A stretch of DNA of 64,000 bases from Pseudomonadota bacterium (GCA_018261735.1 JAGTRM010000002.1:1-64000), one strand, 5' to 3'; counted from the stretch's first letter, positions 1-12,492 are shown. The notes: generated from the sequence alone by a model not told the origin. Numbers and translations: made by a program.

Positions 1-207
1 ATCGCTGAAATCGCTGAAATCGCTGAAATCGCTGAAATCGCTGAAATCGCTGAAATCGCTGAAATCGCTGAAATCGCTGAAATCGCTGAAATCGCTGAAG
101 TCGCTGAAGTCGCTGAAGTCGCTGAAGTCGCTGAAGTCGCTGAAGTCGCTGAAGTCGCTGAAGTAGCAGAAGTAGCAGAAGTAGCAGAAGTCGCTAAAGT
201 CGCAGAA
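1..207 (+). repeat. 9-bp in-frame tandem repeat, 23 units
   Basis: Units read ATCGCTGAA x11 (1-99), GTCGCTGAA x7 (100-162), GTAGCAGAA x3 (163-189), then GTCGCTAAA and GTCGCAGAA. Blocks of identical units with sharp boundaries point to recent expansion by slippage or unequal exchange. The array probably continues left of the window. Because the unit is 9 bp, copy-number change would lengthen or shorten the protein without a frameshift. Confidence 0.97.
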
Positions 208-558
208 GAGCCTGCTGCACTAGATGAAGAAGTCGAAGCACTGACGCTGATCGAAGCCGATCACAGCTGGGACGATCCGCAACCCGAGCTGGAGGAGATG
301 GCCCCGCCCGCGCCGAAGCTGACCGAAGCCGCGCTGGCCGAGATTACCGCCTCAGTCGCCGCACATATCGCGGTGGATATCTCCACCGAGGTGGCGCAGC
401 TCACCCGCCAGCATTTTGCCAGTCTGATGAGCACCTTTTACGCCGATTCGCTGCACAAGCTCACCGAAGAAATCAGCCGCGACATGGAAATGTGCCTGGC
501 GCCGCGCATCGCCGAGCTGGTGAAGGACGAACTGCGGCGGCAGGGCTTACTGGAGTAG
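1..558 (+). CDS. Repeat-containing protein, 3' part only (5' end outside window)
   Basis: The frame is open from the first base and ends at a TAG, giving 185 residues in the window. Residues 1-69 are 23 tripeptide units, IAE x11, then VAE (last units VAK, VAE), encoded by an uninterrupted 9-bp repeat. A short acidic Pro/Glu-rich linker follows. The last ~85 residues (from the Met codon at 298) look helical and amphipathic, and end in a basic-acidic helix with the tail RRQGLLE. I do not recognise the family. The Ala/Glu/Ile-Val tripeptide would favour a long, rigid, charged helix, but this is inference. No signal peptide can be assessed because the start is missing. An internal start at 298 is possible, but the repeat lies in the same frame and has coding character, so the longer protein is preferred. 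Confidence 0.75.
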   Translation: MAEIAEIAEIAEIAEIAEIAEIAEIAEIAEIAEVAEVAEVAEVAEVAEVAEVAEVAEVAEVAEVAKVAEEPAALDEEVEALTLIEADHSWDDPQPELEEMAPPAPKLTEAALAEITASVAAHIAVDISTEVAQLTRQHFASLMSTFYADSLHKLTEEISRDMEMCLAPRIAELVKDELRRQGLLE

Positions 559-570
559 TCCCGGAGCGGG

Positions 571-1740
571 TCAGCGTGACCCGAAAACCATTTTCCGCGC
601 CAGTTCGCGCCGGGCCGGGCCGCACAGGTCGAGTGCCAACAGCCCCAGGCTGCGCGCGTGCTTGAGCGGCGGAAACGGCGAGCGGAACAGCTCGACCAAC
701 CCATCGGTAAAGTACGTGACCGCACCGGCATCGCGCCGACGCAGGCGGGCGTAGCGCGCGAGCTGGGAGCTGGCGCCGATCTCGGCCTTGTCGGCATGTT
801 CCAGCAGCGTTGCCAGCGTATCGGCGTCGCGCAGGCCCAGGTTCAGCCCTTGCCCGGCCACCGGATGCAGGATCTGTGCAGCGTTGCCGATCAGCGCCAG
901 CCGTTTGCCCACCACCTGATCCATCGTCTTCAACGCCAGCGGGAAACTGTTGCGTGGCCCCGCGGCGATCATCTTCGGCGCGCGCCCGGCGAGCTGGGCA
1001 TTGAGCTCGGCCAGAAACGCCGCATCGTCCAGCGCCAGCCGCGCGGCGGCATGTTCGGGCGATTGCGTCCAGACCAGTGCCAGTTGCTGGCCGCAGGGCA
1101 GCAGGGCCAGCGGGCCGCCATCGGCAAAGCGCTCCCAGGCGGTGTTGTCGTGCGGAATGGCCGGCGTGAGCAAGGCAAGAATCGCCTGCTGCCGGTAAGG
1201 CTTGGCGTGCTGGTTTAAATTGGGCAGGGTGGCGGCGAGTTTGCCGCCATCGGCCAGTACCACCAGCCGGGCGGTGACGCTGTGTGTTTGCCCGGCGTGG
1301 GCAATCTGCACTTCGGCATAGGCCTCGAGCTGGCGCAGTGCGGTGACTTCGGCGTTTTCCAGTAGCGGTACCGGGCCGGCCGCCAGCCGCTGGCGCAGCA
1401 ATGCCGCCAGCTTGCCGTAACTCACCACGCAACCGAGCTCAGACAAACCGGCTTCGGTGTGGGTGAGCTCCACCCGGCCCAGCGTGCCCTGCTGCGAGAC
1501 ATGCACGCGCTGGATGGGCGTAGCCTCCAGCTGCGCATCCCACAACCCGGCATCGCCGAGCAGTTGTCGGCTGCCCCAGGACAGCGCCAGCGCACGCGGG
1601 TCATCCAGCGGCGCCGGGCGCGCTTCGGCCACCAGCACGCTCAGATCCGTCGCGGCCAGCCGTTGCGCCAGCAGCGCGCCGACCGGGCCGCCGCCGACGA
1701 TCAGCACATCGACATGCGTAGGCACGCGGGTCGCGATCAT
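571..1740 (-). CDS. ubiH: Ubiquinone biosynthesis FAD-dependent hydroxylase, UbiH-like
   Basis: 389-aa flavoprotein monooxygenase of the UbiH/UbiF/COQ6 family, which hydroxylates the aromatic ring of ubiquinone precursors. Seen: an N-terminal dinucleotide fold VLIVGGGPVGALLA (residues ~13-26) with an acidic residue ending the second strand (VAEARP), and the C-terminal FAD motif HPVAGQGLNLGLRDA (~290-304). The ATG overlaps the stop of pepP (ATGA), so the two are translationally coupled. The pepP-ubiH order is also that of E. coli and is the main reason for choosing UbiH over its paralogues UbiF and UbiI, since sequence alone does not settle the ring position. Confidence 0.85.
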   Translation of the reverse strand: MIATRVPTHVDVLIVGGGPVGALLAQRLAATDLSVLVAEARPAPLDDPRALALSWGSRQLLGDAGLWDAQLEATPIQRVHVSQQGTLGRVELTHTEAGLSELGCVVSYGKLAALLRQRLAAGPVPLLENAEVTALRQLEAYAEVQIAHAGQTHSVTARLVVLADGGKLAATLPNLNQHAKPYRQQAILALLTPAIPHDNTAWERFADGGPLALLPCGQQLALVWTQSPEHAAARLALDDAAFLAELNAQLAGRAPKMIAAGPRNSFPLALKTMDQVVGKRLALIGNAAQILHPVAGQGLNLGLRDADTLATLLEHADKAEIGASSQLARYARLRRRDAGAVTYFTDGLVELFRSPFPPLKHARSLGLLALDLCGPARRELARKMVFGSR

Positions 1741-3047
1741 TTGGCCGCCATCGCCGCTTCGATGTCCGCCACTGTACGCGGGCAGAGCGCGGTGAGGTTT
1801 TCATGGCCGTCCGTCGTGACCAGCACGTCATCCTCGATGCGCACGCCGATGTTTTCCAGATGCTTGGGCACATTCGCCGCCGGGCGGATATAGAAGCCCG
1901 GCTCGATCGTGAACACCATGCCGGCTTCCAGCTGACGCCAGTCGTCGCCAACCTTGTATTCGCCCACGTCATGCACATCGAGCCCCATCCAGTGCCCGGT
2001 GCGGTGCATGTAGAACTGCTTGTAGCTGCCAGATTCGAGCACGCCGTAGAGCGAGCCTTGCAGCAAGCCCAGATCAAGCATGCCCTGCGCCAGCACTTTC
2101 GTCGCGGCGTCGTGGATTTCGTGCCAGGCCACGCCGGGGCGGGCCAGATCGAACGCCGCCTGGTGCGCGGCGAGCGTGATCTCGTACACATCCTTCTGCG
2201 GGCCGCTGAACTTGCCGTTGACCGGAAAGGTGCGCGTGATATCGCTGGCATAGCCTTCAAGTTCGCAACCGGCATCGATCAACAACAGATCGCCATCCTG
2301 CATGCGGCTGTTGTTTTCCACGTAATGCAACACGCAGGCGTTGGCGCCGGAAGCGACGATGCTGCCGTAGGCCGGGAAGCGGCTGCCGTGACGGCAGAAT
2401 TCGTGCAGGAACTCGGCCTCGATCTCGTATTCCACCATGCCCGGCTTGACCGCGCGCATGGCGCGGATATGCGCGGTGGCATTGATCCGGCCGGCGTGGC
2501 GCAATACGGCGATCTCGTGCGCATCCTTGATCAGGCGCATTTCATGCAGCGTGCCGCGAATATCGACGATCTCGGCCGGTGCGCGCACGCCGGCACGCAC
2601 CTGCGCCCGCACCGCATCGAGCCAGCCCGCCAGCCGGCGGTCCCATCCCGCATCCTTGCCGAACGGGAAATGCACACGCGGCTGGTTCTTGAGCAGCTCG
2701 GCCAACTTCGCATCGAGCTCCTCGATCGGATACGCCGCGTCAAAACCAAAGGTTTCGGCCGCCGCTGCCGGACCGTAACGATAGCCGTCCCATATCTCGC
2801 GCTCTTCGTTCTTTTCGCGGCAGAACAGCAGGTTTTCCACCTTGTCCTCGCCGATCACCTGCACGAACACTGCATCGGGTTCGGAAAACCCAGTCAGGTA
2901 ATAGAAGCTGGAATCGAAGCGGAAGGGGTAAGTGGTATCGGCATTGCGGGCGATCTCGCCGCTGGTGGGCAGAATCACCACGCCGGGCTTGAGTTGGCCG
3001 GCAAGACGCTGGCGACGGGCGATAAATGGCTGGTATTGCGAAGACAT
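1737..3047 (-). CDS. pepP: Xaa-Pro aminopeptidase (aminopeptidase P II)
   Basis: 436-aa metallopeptidase removing N-terminal residues next to proline. It has the N-terminal creatinase-like domain (start MSSQYQPFIARRQRL) and a C-terminal pita-bread domain. The five metal ligands are visible: Asp in LLIDAG, Asp in SDITRTFP, His in MHRTGHWMGLD, Glu in FTIEPG and Glu in GVRIEDD. A start at 3047 is chosen because GGAAG lies 6 nt upstream and the protein then matches the usual length (~440). The open frame extends 45 codons further upstream without homology. It overlaps ubiH by 4 nt. Confidence 0.93.
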   Translation of the reverse strand: MSSQYQPFIARRQRLAGQLKPGVVILPTSGEIARNADTTYPFRFDSSFYYLTGFSEPDAVFVQVIGEDKVENLLFCREKNEEREIWDGYRYGPAAAAETFGFDAAYPIEELDAKLAELLKNQPRVHFPFGKDAGWDRRLAGWLDAVRAQVRAGVRAPAEIVDIRGTLHEMRLIKDAHEIAVLRHAGRINATAHIRAMRAVKPGMVEYEIEAEFLHEFCRHGSRFPAYGSIVASGANACVLHYVENNSRMQDGDLLLIDAGCELEGYASDITRTFPVNGKFSGPQKDVYEITLAAHQAAFDLARPGVAWHEIHDAATKVLAQGMLDLGLLQGSLYGVLESGSYKQFYMHRTGHWMGLDVHDVGEYKVGDDWRQLEAGMVFTIEPGFYIRPAANVPKHLENIGVRIEDDVLVTTDGHENLTALCPRTVADIEAAMAAK

Positions 3048-3244
3048 GGCAAGCTTCCATCGGAAATGGCAGTCTTGATTATACGGCGACCGGGGGGCGT
3101 TGCTGCATCCGGGTATTCCGGCATTATTTGAACCGCGAGATGACATCAAGGACTCTGGCTTTTGCAGGGGTGCTGATTGCAAATCTCTTCAGCAGTCAGC
3201 GTTGCCTGGGTTAGCCCTTGGGGGATTTTCCGGGTTTGGCATGC

Positions 3245-3270
3245 GTGCGATTATGCTACGCTAATCGCAC
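3245..3270. other. Perfect 9-bp inverted repeat between HD-GYP gene and pepP
   Basis: GTGCGATTA (3245-3253) and TAATCGCAC (3262-3270) are separated by 8 nt, between the stop of the HD-GYP gene and the start of pepP (both minus strand). No T-run follows on either strand, so it is not a canonical intrinsic terminator. It could be an operator or an mRNA stem. Confidence 0.5.
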
Positions 3271-3307
3271 CTACGGCCCTGAAAGACTGCTTGCCCAAGA
3301 AAAATTT

Positions 3308-4609
3308 CTAGACCAGCTTGAGCGTTTTTTCGCTGCGCGCCAGCCAGTCGATGATCTGCGTATGCATATCGCGCTCGGGCGCGTCGATCGCCTTCTCGCG
3401 CCGGCGTACCTCGTGAATGATGTCCGCCAGTTGCCAGCGGGTTTCCTCGAGCAGGATCTGCACCTCGGTCAGAGCCTGTACATCGCCGTGCAGGATCTCG
3501 ATCAGCGCTGCAGGATGCTCCATATCGAACCCGGCATCCGACAACACGCGATGCAAGTCTGTAATCCGCTCGTCAATCACGGTCTGTAATTGGGAAGGAA
3601 GCCGGATTTCCGCTTCGTCCCGGCACGCCGTGCGGGTGACATCCCAATCCTGAAAGACCCGCGCGACCTCGGTGAGCTTGGATTCCAGTACGGTTGCAGG
3701 GGTCAGCTCGCCCTCCATGCGCTGGTCCATTTGCATGTCGCGCACCAGGGAGAGCAGCTGATTGCTCAATGCACGATTGAATTTTTTCTGATTCAGGCGC
3801 AGTAAAACGGAGAGTTTGGCCAGGCTTTGCGATTTCGGACTGCGTTCAAATACCGTATTGGCGACTTCGGCCAGCATCAGGATTTGTGCGCCAAAGCAGA
3901 TTTCCTCATCTTTCAGTCCGCGCGGATAACCACTGCCATCCAGCCTTTCGTGATGTTCGAAGACCGGGCGGCTGATATCGGGATGGTATTCGGAATATTC
4001 GCGCAATATCAGAAATCCGGTGATCGGATGCGCATACAGATGGTGCCTCTCCGATTCCTTCAGGCGGCGTCCCGGGCGCAGCAAATCGGCAGAGACATGC
4101 AGGATGCCAATATCATGGAAAACGGCGGCAGCAGCCAGCGCGGAGAGATCCTGCTCGGAATGGATATTGCTCTTGATGGCCAGATACAAGGAAATCAGGG
4201 CCACCCGGATAGAGTGATCGTAGACCTCCGGACGCTGGTAACTTGCCAGTGTCAGCTTGAAGGCCATGGGCGCTGAAATCGGCATCCCGAAAAAAGCACG
4301 CAGCATTCGTTCCCGATAATCCGGCTCGCTGCGCAAGGGATACAAACCCGGATCGTGATCGAGCAGATTCCTGGCGTACTCCCGGATGCTATCCGGGGTG
4401 ACGCCCCCTTCCACCGTAAGACATTCGTCGATATTGGGAACCAGCTTGTTTCGGACCAGACGCTCAAAGAGGGAGGAATTGACTTTGATGCCTTTCTCCA
4501 CCAGCTTTATTTTCTTGCGGGTATAAATGGCCTGGTTGGTGACCACATTACGAGAATCGCCCATATCGGTGATTGAGCGTATGTAATATTCGTCGTAATG
4601 CTTATCCAT
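3308..4609 (-). CDS. HD-GYP domain protein (putative c-di-GMP phosphodiesterase, partly degenerate)
   Basis: 433 aa. The N-terminal ~125 residues match nothing I recognise. A central HD-GYP domain (~130-250) shows YDHSIRVAL, FHDIGILHV, HPITGFLIL and HHERLDGSGYP. The family hydrolyses cyclic di-GMP. Two positions differ from active enzymes as known from the family: the Lys usually following HDIG is Ile, and the Asp of the late AD-x-F-D-A motif is Glu (LAEVANTVFE). Activity is therefore uncertain. The C-terminal ~150 residues are helical. The ATG at 4609 is preferred over an in-frame TTG 4 codons upstream. It follows the metH terminator, so it probably has its own promoter. Confidence 0.8.
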   Translation of the reverse strand: MDKHYDEYYIRSITDMGDSRNVVTNQAIYTRKKIKLVEKGIKVNSSLFERLVRNKLVPNIDECLTVEGGVTPDSIREYARNLLDHDPGLYPLRSEPDYRERMLRAFFGMPISAPMAFKLTLASYQRPEVYDHSIRVALISLYLAIKSNIHSEQDLSALAAAAVFHDIGILHVSADLLRPGRRLKESERHHLYAHPITGFLILREYSEYHPDISRPVFEHHERLDGSGYPRGLKDEEICFGAQILMLAEVANTVFERSPKSQSLAKLSVLLRLNQKKFNRALSNQLLSLVRDMQMDQRMEGELTPATVLESKLTEVARVFQDWDVTRTACRDEAEIRLPSQLQTVIDERITDLHRVLSDAGFDMEHPAALIEILHGDVQALTEVQILLEETRWQLADIIHEVRRREKAIDAPERDMHTQIIDWLARSEKTLKLV

Positions 4610-4660
4610 GAACCATTCCAAAAAATATTTGCTGCCAATTTTTCAAATACGAAAACCCTA

Positions 4661-4683
4661 ACAAAAAGCCGCATCACTGCGGC
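4661..4683 (-). terminator. Intrinsic terminator after metH
   Basis: On the minus strand a GCCGCA/TGCGGC stem with a 4-nt loop is followed directly by TTTTTG, 18 nt past the metH stop. Confidence 0.85.
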
Positions 4684-4700
4684 CTCTTGTTGACGCTTAT

Positions 4701-8402
<3,702 letters not shown>

Positions 8403-8622
8403 GGCTAGGCAACAACTGATTGGGGAAAACCGCAATTTTAACATGCCCGGTCCTGCCGGCCGCGTTCCGGCAAACGGAAATAGTGGAGCGATTTAGTCGT
8501 GAATTGCGCCGTCCGCTTCGTATTACCCTCGAATAACTGAATTGCATCAATTCCGCCCAGAATCGAGCGGCGCTTTTTTTCATTGCTGTCTAAAATGGGA
8601 ACAATTCGTTCAAGGAACTGAC

Positions 8623-9600
8623 ATGCAAACCCAAGCGATCCGTTTTTCCGAGACCGGCGGCCCCGATGTGTTGCAGCTGGAAACGCTCGATCTACCCGAG
8701 CCCGGCGCAGGCATGGTGCTGTTGCGCCACACGGTGATCGGCGTGAATTTCATCGATACCTACCATCGCAGCGGCCTGTATCCATTGCCGCTGCCTTCGG
8801 GCTTGGGCGTGGAAGGCGCCGGCGTGATCGAAGCGGTCGGCCCCGAGGTGACCCATGTCAAGCCGGGCGATCGCGTGGCGTATGCCGGCGGCGCGCTAGG
8901 CGGTTATGCGCAATACCGCCTGTTCCCGGCCGAGCGGCTGGTGCCGGTACCTAATGGCGTTGCGGACGAGATTGCCGGTGGCGCGCTGCTGCGCGGCATG
9001 ACGACCGAATACCTGCTGCGCCGCACCTTCAAGGTCGAAGCCGGCATGACGGTCTTGATTCATGCCGCAGCCGGCGGTGTCGGGCAACTCGCCTGCCAGT
9101 GGGCCAAGGCGCTGGGCGCGACGGTAATCGGCACGGTCGGCACCGAAGCCAAGGCCGCCATCGCCTACGCCCACGGCTGCGATCGGGTGATCAACTATGC
9201 CACGGAAAACTTCGCCCAGCGCGTGTGCGAGCTCACCGATGGTCGCGGCGTACCGGTGGTCTACGACGGCGTGGGCGCGGCCACGTTCGATGGCTCACTC
9301 GATAGCCTGGCACCGCGCGGCATGCTGGTGAGCTTCGGCAATGCTTCCGGCGCAGTGGCGCCGTTTTCGCCCGGCATCCTGTCGCAGAAAGGTTCGCTGT
9401 TCTTCACCCGGCCCACACTCGCCCATTACACGGCGACCCGTGCCGAGCTGCTGCAAAGTGCTGCGGCCTTTTTCGATGTGGTGGCCAGCGGCAAAGTAAA
9501 GGTGGAAATCGGCCAGCGTTATCCGCTTGCGCAGGCCACACAGGCCCATCGCGATCTGGAGGCACGGCGTACCAGCGGTTCGACCATTCTGCTGCCATGA
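8623..9600 (+). CDS. qor: NADPH:quinone oxidoreductase
   Basis: 325-aa zinc-independent medium-chain dehydrogenase/reductase of the QorA type, reducing quinones with NADPH. The N-terminal GroES-like fold carries FIDTYHRSGLYP, and the Rossmann fold carries AAAGGVGQLACQWAK (~148-162). Start at 8623 is set by AAGGAA 6 nt upstream; an 81-nt upstream extension lacks homology. The stop overlaps the ATG of the next gene (ATGA), forming a three-gene coupled unit with the esterase and the peroxidase. The cytosolic context suggests a redox or detoxification unit, which is inference. Confidence 0.9.
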   Translation: MQTQAIRFSETGGPDVLQLETLDLPEPGAGMVLLRHTVIGVNFIDTYHRSGLYPLPLPSGLGVEGAGVIEAVGPEVTHVKPGDRVAYAGGALGGYAQYRLFPAERLVPVPNGVADEIAGGALLRGMTTEYLLRRTFKVEAGMTVLIHAAAGGVGQLACQWAKALGATVIGTVGTEAKAAIAYAHGCDRVINYATENFAQRVCELTDGRGVPVVYDGVGAATFDGSLDSLAPRGMLVSFGNASGAVAPFSPGILSQKGSLFFTRPTLAHYTATRAELLQSAAAFFDVVASGKVKVEIGQRYPLAQATQAHRDLEARRTSGSTILLP

Positions 9601-10187
9601 GCCGGGAAAAATTGCCGCATCTGGTCTATTTGCACGGCTTCCTTTCCTCCCCGGCATCGAAGAAGGCCCGCGAAACAGCGCTCTGGATGCAAGAACAGGG
9701 ACTGACCGCGCAGTATCACTGCCCGGAGCTGCCGCCGACACCGTTGGCGGTGAAGACGCAGCTGCAACAGCTTTTTGCAGGGCTGGCAGGCGAAGCGATT
9801 TGCGTGGTGGGCAGCTCGCTCGGCGGATTTTATGCCACCTGGGCGGCAGAGGAATTCGGTTGCCGGGCGGTGCTGATCAATCCGGCGGTGCGGCCCTACG
9901 ATTTGCTGAAAGATTACATCGGGCCGCAGCGCAACTATCAGACCGGCGAAATACAAATGGTTGATGCCAGCTTCGCCGACGATCTGCGCGCGCTTGAGCG
10001 CCAGCCACGCCACCCGGAAAACTACTGGCTGCTGGTGCAGACCGGCGATGAAACGCTGGATTACCGTGCGGCCGTGGCGTTTTACCACGACTGCCGCCAA
10101 AGTATTACGATGGGGGGTGATCACGGCTATGCAGGTTACGCCGGCATATTGCCCCATATCTGGAAATTTGCCCGAGGAGAATCATGA
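9597..10187 (+). CDS. yqiA: YqiA/YcfP-family alpha/beta-fold esterase
   Basis: 196 aa. Seen: oxyanion-side motif YLHGFLSSPASKK near the N-terminus, nucleophile elbow GSSLGGFYA (Ser ~79), acid loop TGDETLDY and catalytic His in GGDHGYAGY. These are the hallmarks of the YqiA/YcfP family of small cytosolic esterases, whose natural substrate is poorly defined. It overlaps qor by 4 nt at its start and the peroxidase gene by 4 nt at its end, so the three are almost certainly one transcript. Confidence 0.85.
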   Translation: MSREKLPHLVYLHGFLSSPASKKARETALWMQEQGLTAQYHCPELPPTPLAVKTQLQQLFAGLAGEAICVVGSSLGGFYATWAAEEFGCRAVLINPAVRPYDLLKDYIGPQRNYQTGEIQMVDASFADDLRALERQPRHPENYWLLVQTGDETLDYRAAVAFYHDCRQSITMGGDHGYAGYAGILPHIWKFARGES

Positions 10188-11113
10188 TGGCCACGCCGCA
10201 AAGCGGAATCCTGCCCGATGCCAACCAGAATACGCTGTTCCTGCTGTTCCGGCGCCGCATCGGTCGCCGCGCGAGCCACAAACTCAAAACCCTGCTCGCC
10301 CACCTGCCCGAACGGGCGGCACATCTGGCGAGCGAGGATCCGGCAGCGCATTTTTCTGCCGTGGTAGCCTTCGGGCCGACCATCTGGAATGAACTCTGGG
10401 AAGAGCGCCCGCACTTGCTGCACCCGTTCCCCCGCATCGCCGGTGCCGTGCACCAGGCGCCCTCGACAGATACCGACATGCTGCTGCACCTGCGCAGCGA
10501 GCGGTACGATTTCCTGCACGAGTTCGCCGACAAGCTGGTGAAGGAATTGAGCGAATGGCTGGATCTGCTCGAGGTCGTGCATGGCTTCCGCTACCAGGAC
10601 GGGCGCGATTTGACCGGCTTCGTCGATGGCACCGGCAATCCGGAAGGCGATGAGCGTGCCGAAGTGGCGCTGGTCGGCGAGGAAGACCCCGACTGGGCCG
10701 GCGGCAGCTACGTGCACGTGCAGCGCTTCGTGCACCGCATGGACGAATGGAACAAGCTGCCGGTGAAGCAGCAGGAAGCCATCATCGGCCGCTCCAAGCA
10801 TGCCAATATCGAGATGGACAAGGACGACCGGCCGCTGACCAGCCACATGCACCGCGTCAATATCGAAAATGGAAGCGGCAAGGAACTTAAACTCTTGCGC
10901 CATTCCATGCCCTACGGCATTCCGGGTGGCGAGCGCGGCCTGTATTTCTGCTCCTACTGCCGAGATCCGGCCATCTTTGAAAAAATGCTCTCGCGCATGG
11001 TGGCGCCGATCCACGACGGCCGGGTTGATCACCTGCTGAATTTCACCCGGGCTGTCAGCGGCGCGGCATTCTTTGCCCCGAGCGTGGAAAAGCTGCAGTC
11101 CCTGGATCATTGA
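10184..11113 (+). CDS. yfeX: DyP-type heme peroxidase, YfeX-like
   Basis: 309 aa with the DyP signature GFVDGTGNPEGDER, containing the distal Asp of the GxxDG motif. The C-terminal part contains the segment SKHANIEMDKDDRP, a conserved distal Arg region and a proximal His candidate in MHRVNI. There is no Tat or Sec signal, so it is the cytosolic YfeX branch rather than exported EfeB. GAGGAG precedes the ATGATG start. It is the last gene of the qor operon. YfeX has been linked to porphyrinogen oxidation; the physiological role here is not deducible. Confidence 0.88.
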   Translation: MMATPQSGILPDANQNTLFLLFRRRIGRRASHKLKTLLAHLPERAAHLASEDPAAHFSAVVAFGPTIWNELWEERPHLLHPFPRIAGAVHQAPSTDTDMLLHLRSERYDFLHEFADKLVKELSEWLDLLEVVHGFRYQDGRDLTGFVDGTGNPEGDERAEVALVGEEDPDWAGGSYVHVQRFVHRMDEWNKLPVKQQEAIIGRSKHANIEMDKDDRPLTSHMHRVNIENGSGKELKLLRHSMPYGIPGGERGLYFCSYCRDPAIFEKMLSRMVAPIHDGRVDHLLNFTRAVSGAAFFAPSVEKLQSLDH

Positions 11114-11228
11114 TTGCCCTTCCCCTGCCGGCAGGGCGGCATCGCCCGCCGGCACTCGTCTGAAAATACCGAAGGCCTCTCCTTCAAGCCCGGTTTGAAT
11201 CCGGAAATCCGCGCGCAGTGCTTAACCC

Positions 11229-11249
11229 GGCCACCCCCGTGGTTTTTTT
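11229..11249 (+). terminator. Weak terminator-like hairpin after the yfeX-like gene
   Basis: CCAC/GTGG with a C4 loop followed by T7. The stem is short. It lies between yfeX and the next plus-strand gene, so it may separate the two units. The rest of this 200-bp gap holds a CCTGCCGGCAGG palindrome at about 11123-11134 and no recognisable gene. Confidence 0.4.
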
Positions 11250-11316
11250 CCTGTACGCAGAAAACGCAATATGGCAAAGTGGTTGTCGTATATGAATCTT
11301 GTCCAGGGAGAAAACA

Positions 11317-12492
11317 ATGTCGGGTAATGCCAGATTAGTCCTGTCGCTGTGCGCCGCCATGGCGCTGACGGCATGTGGTCAGAAACAGGAGGCCGCCCCC
11401 GCTGCCGCTTCGGCCACTGCGGAAGCCATCCAGACCGTCAAGATCGGCTTTTCCGCGCCGCTGACCGGCCCGCAATCGCATTACGGCAAGGGTTACCAGA
11501 ACGGCGTGCAGATGGCCATCGACGACGTCAACGCTGAAAACCCGACGCTGGGTGGCAAGAAAGTGAAGTTCGAGCTGCTGGCCGAAGACGATATGGCCGA
11601 TCCGAAATCGGCCACGCAGGTGGCGCAGAAATTCGTCGATGCCAAGGTAGCCGGCATGATCGGCCACTTCAATTCCGGCACCTCGATTCCGGCCTCCAAA
11701 ATCTACAACGACGCCGGCCTGCCGCAGATCGCCATGGCTACCGCGCCGGCCTACACCGCGCAGGGCTTCAAGACCACGTTCCGCTCGATGACCTCCGATA
11801 CCCAGCAGGGCTCGGTGATCGGCAAGTTCGTGGTGGAAAAGCTCAAGGCCCAAAAGGTGGCGATCATCGACGATCGCACGGCCTACGGCCAGGGCCTTGC
11901 CGATGAATTCGAAAAAGCGGCGAAGGCGGCCGGCGCCACGATCGCCAAGCACGAATTCACCAGCGACAAGGAAACCGACTTCACCGCGATCCTGACCAGC
12001 ATCAAGGGCGTGAAGCCGGACATCATCTTCTTCGGCGGCGCCGATGCCCAATCCGGCCCGATGGCCAAGCAGAAAAAACGCCTGGGTATTGCCGCACCGC
12101 TGGTTTCCGGCGAGATGACGCGCTCCGATACCTTCCTCAAGCTGGCCGGAAGCGATGCCGACGGGACCATCGCCTCGATGGCCGGCGTGCCGATCGAACA
12201 GATGCCGGGCGGCAGCGCGTTCCTGGAGCGCTACAAGGCCAAGTTCGGCGAAATGGAGATCTATACCCCCTACGGCTACGACGCGACCCGCGTGCTGCTC
12301 GCCGCGATGAAGAAGGCCGATTCCGCTGATCCGACCAAGTATCTGCCCGAGCTGGCCAAGATCAGCCACGCCGGTGTGACCTCGGCGCATATCGGTTACG
12401 ATGAAAAGGGCGATCTGAAAGACGGCGGCATCACCGTGTACAAGGTCGAAAACGGCAAGTGGGTGGTAATGGAAACCATCGGCGCCAAGTAA
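11317..12492 (+). CDS. Periplasmic substrate-binding lipoprotein, branched-chain amino acid (LivJ/LivK) type
   Basis: 391 aa. The first 20 residues form a lipoprotein signal with lipobox LTAC (Cys20), followed by an Ala-rich linker. The mature part starts VKIGFSAPLTGPQSHYGKG, typical of type I periplasmic binding folds that capture Leu/Ile/Val or related ligands for ABC import. Start at 11317 is supported by AGGGAG 7 nt upstream. No permease or ATPase genes are adjacent, so it is an orphan here. Ligand specificity cannot be assigned from sequence alone. Confidence 0.85.
   Translation: MSGNARLVLSLCAAMALTACGQKQEAAPAAASATAEAIQTVKIGFSAPLTGPQSHYGKGYQNGVQMAIDDVNAENPTLGGKKVKFELLAEDDMADPKSATQVAQKFVDAKVAGMIGHFNSGTSIPASKIYNDAGLPQIAMATAPAYTAQGFKTTFRSMTSDTQQGSVIGKFVVEKLKAQKVAIIDDRTAYGQGLADEFEKAAKAAGATIAKHEFTSDKETDFTAILTSIKGVKPDIIFFGGADAQSGPMAKQKKRLGIAAPLVSGEMTRSDTFLKLAGSDADGTIASMAGVPIEQMPGGSAFLERYKAKFGEMEIYTPYGYDATRVLLAAMKKADSADPTKYLPELAKISHAGVTSAHIGYDEKGDLKDGGITVYKVENGKWVVMETIGAK

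Noticed and set aside
1..207. CRISPR array at the left edge
   Set aside because: Units are contiguous 9-bp repeats without spacers and stay in a coding frame.
1803..3131. 442-codon plus-strand open frame antisense to pepP
   Set aside because: Composition typical of an antisense shadow; pepP has all catalytic residues.
3218..3589. Short plus-strand open frames near 3.0-3.6 kb
   Set aside because: No Shine-Dalgarno and overlap with the inverted repeat and the HD-GYP gene; low coding character.
8403..8622. Cobalamin or SAM riboswitch upstream of metH
   Set aside because: No B12-box or SAM-box-like conserved segments in the divergent gap.
11114..11338. 74-codon open frame between the yfeX-like gene and the binding-protein gene
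   Set aside because: No ribosome-binding site, crosses a terminator-like hairpin and overlaps the next gene's leader.
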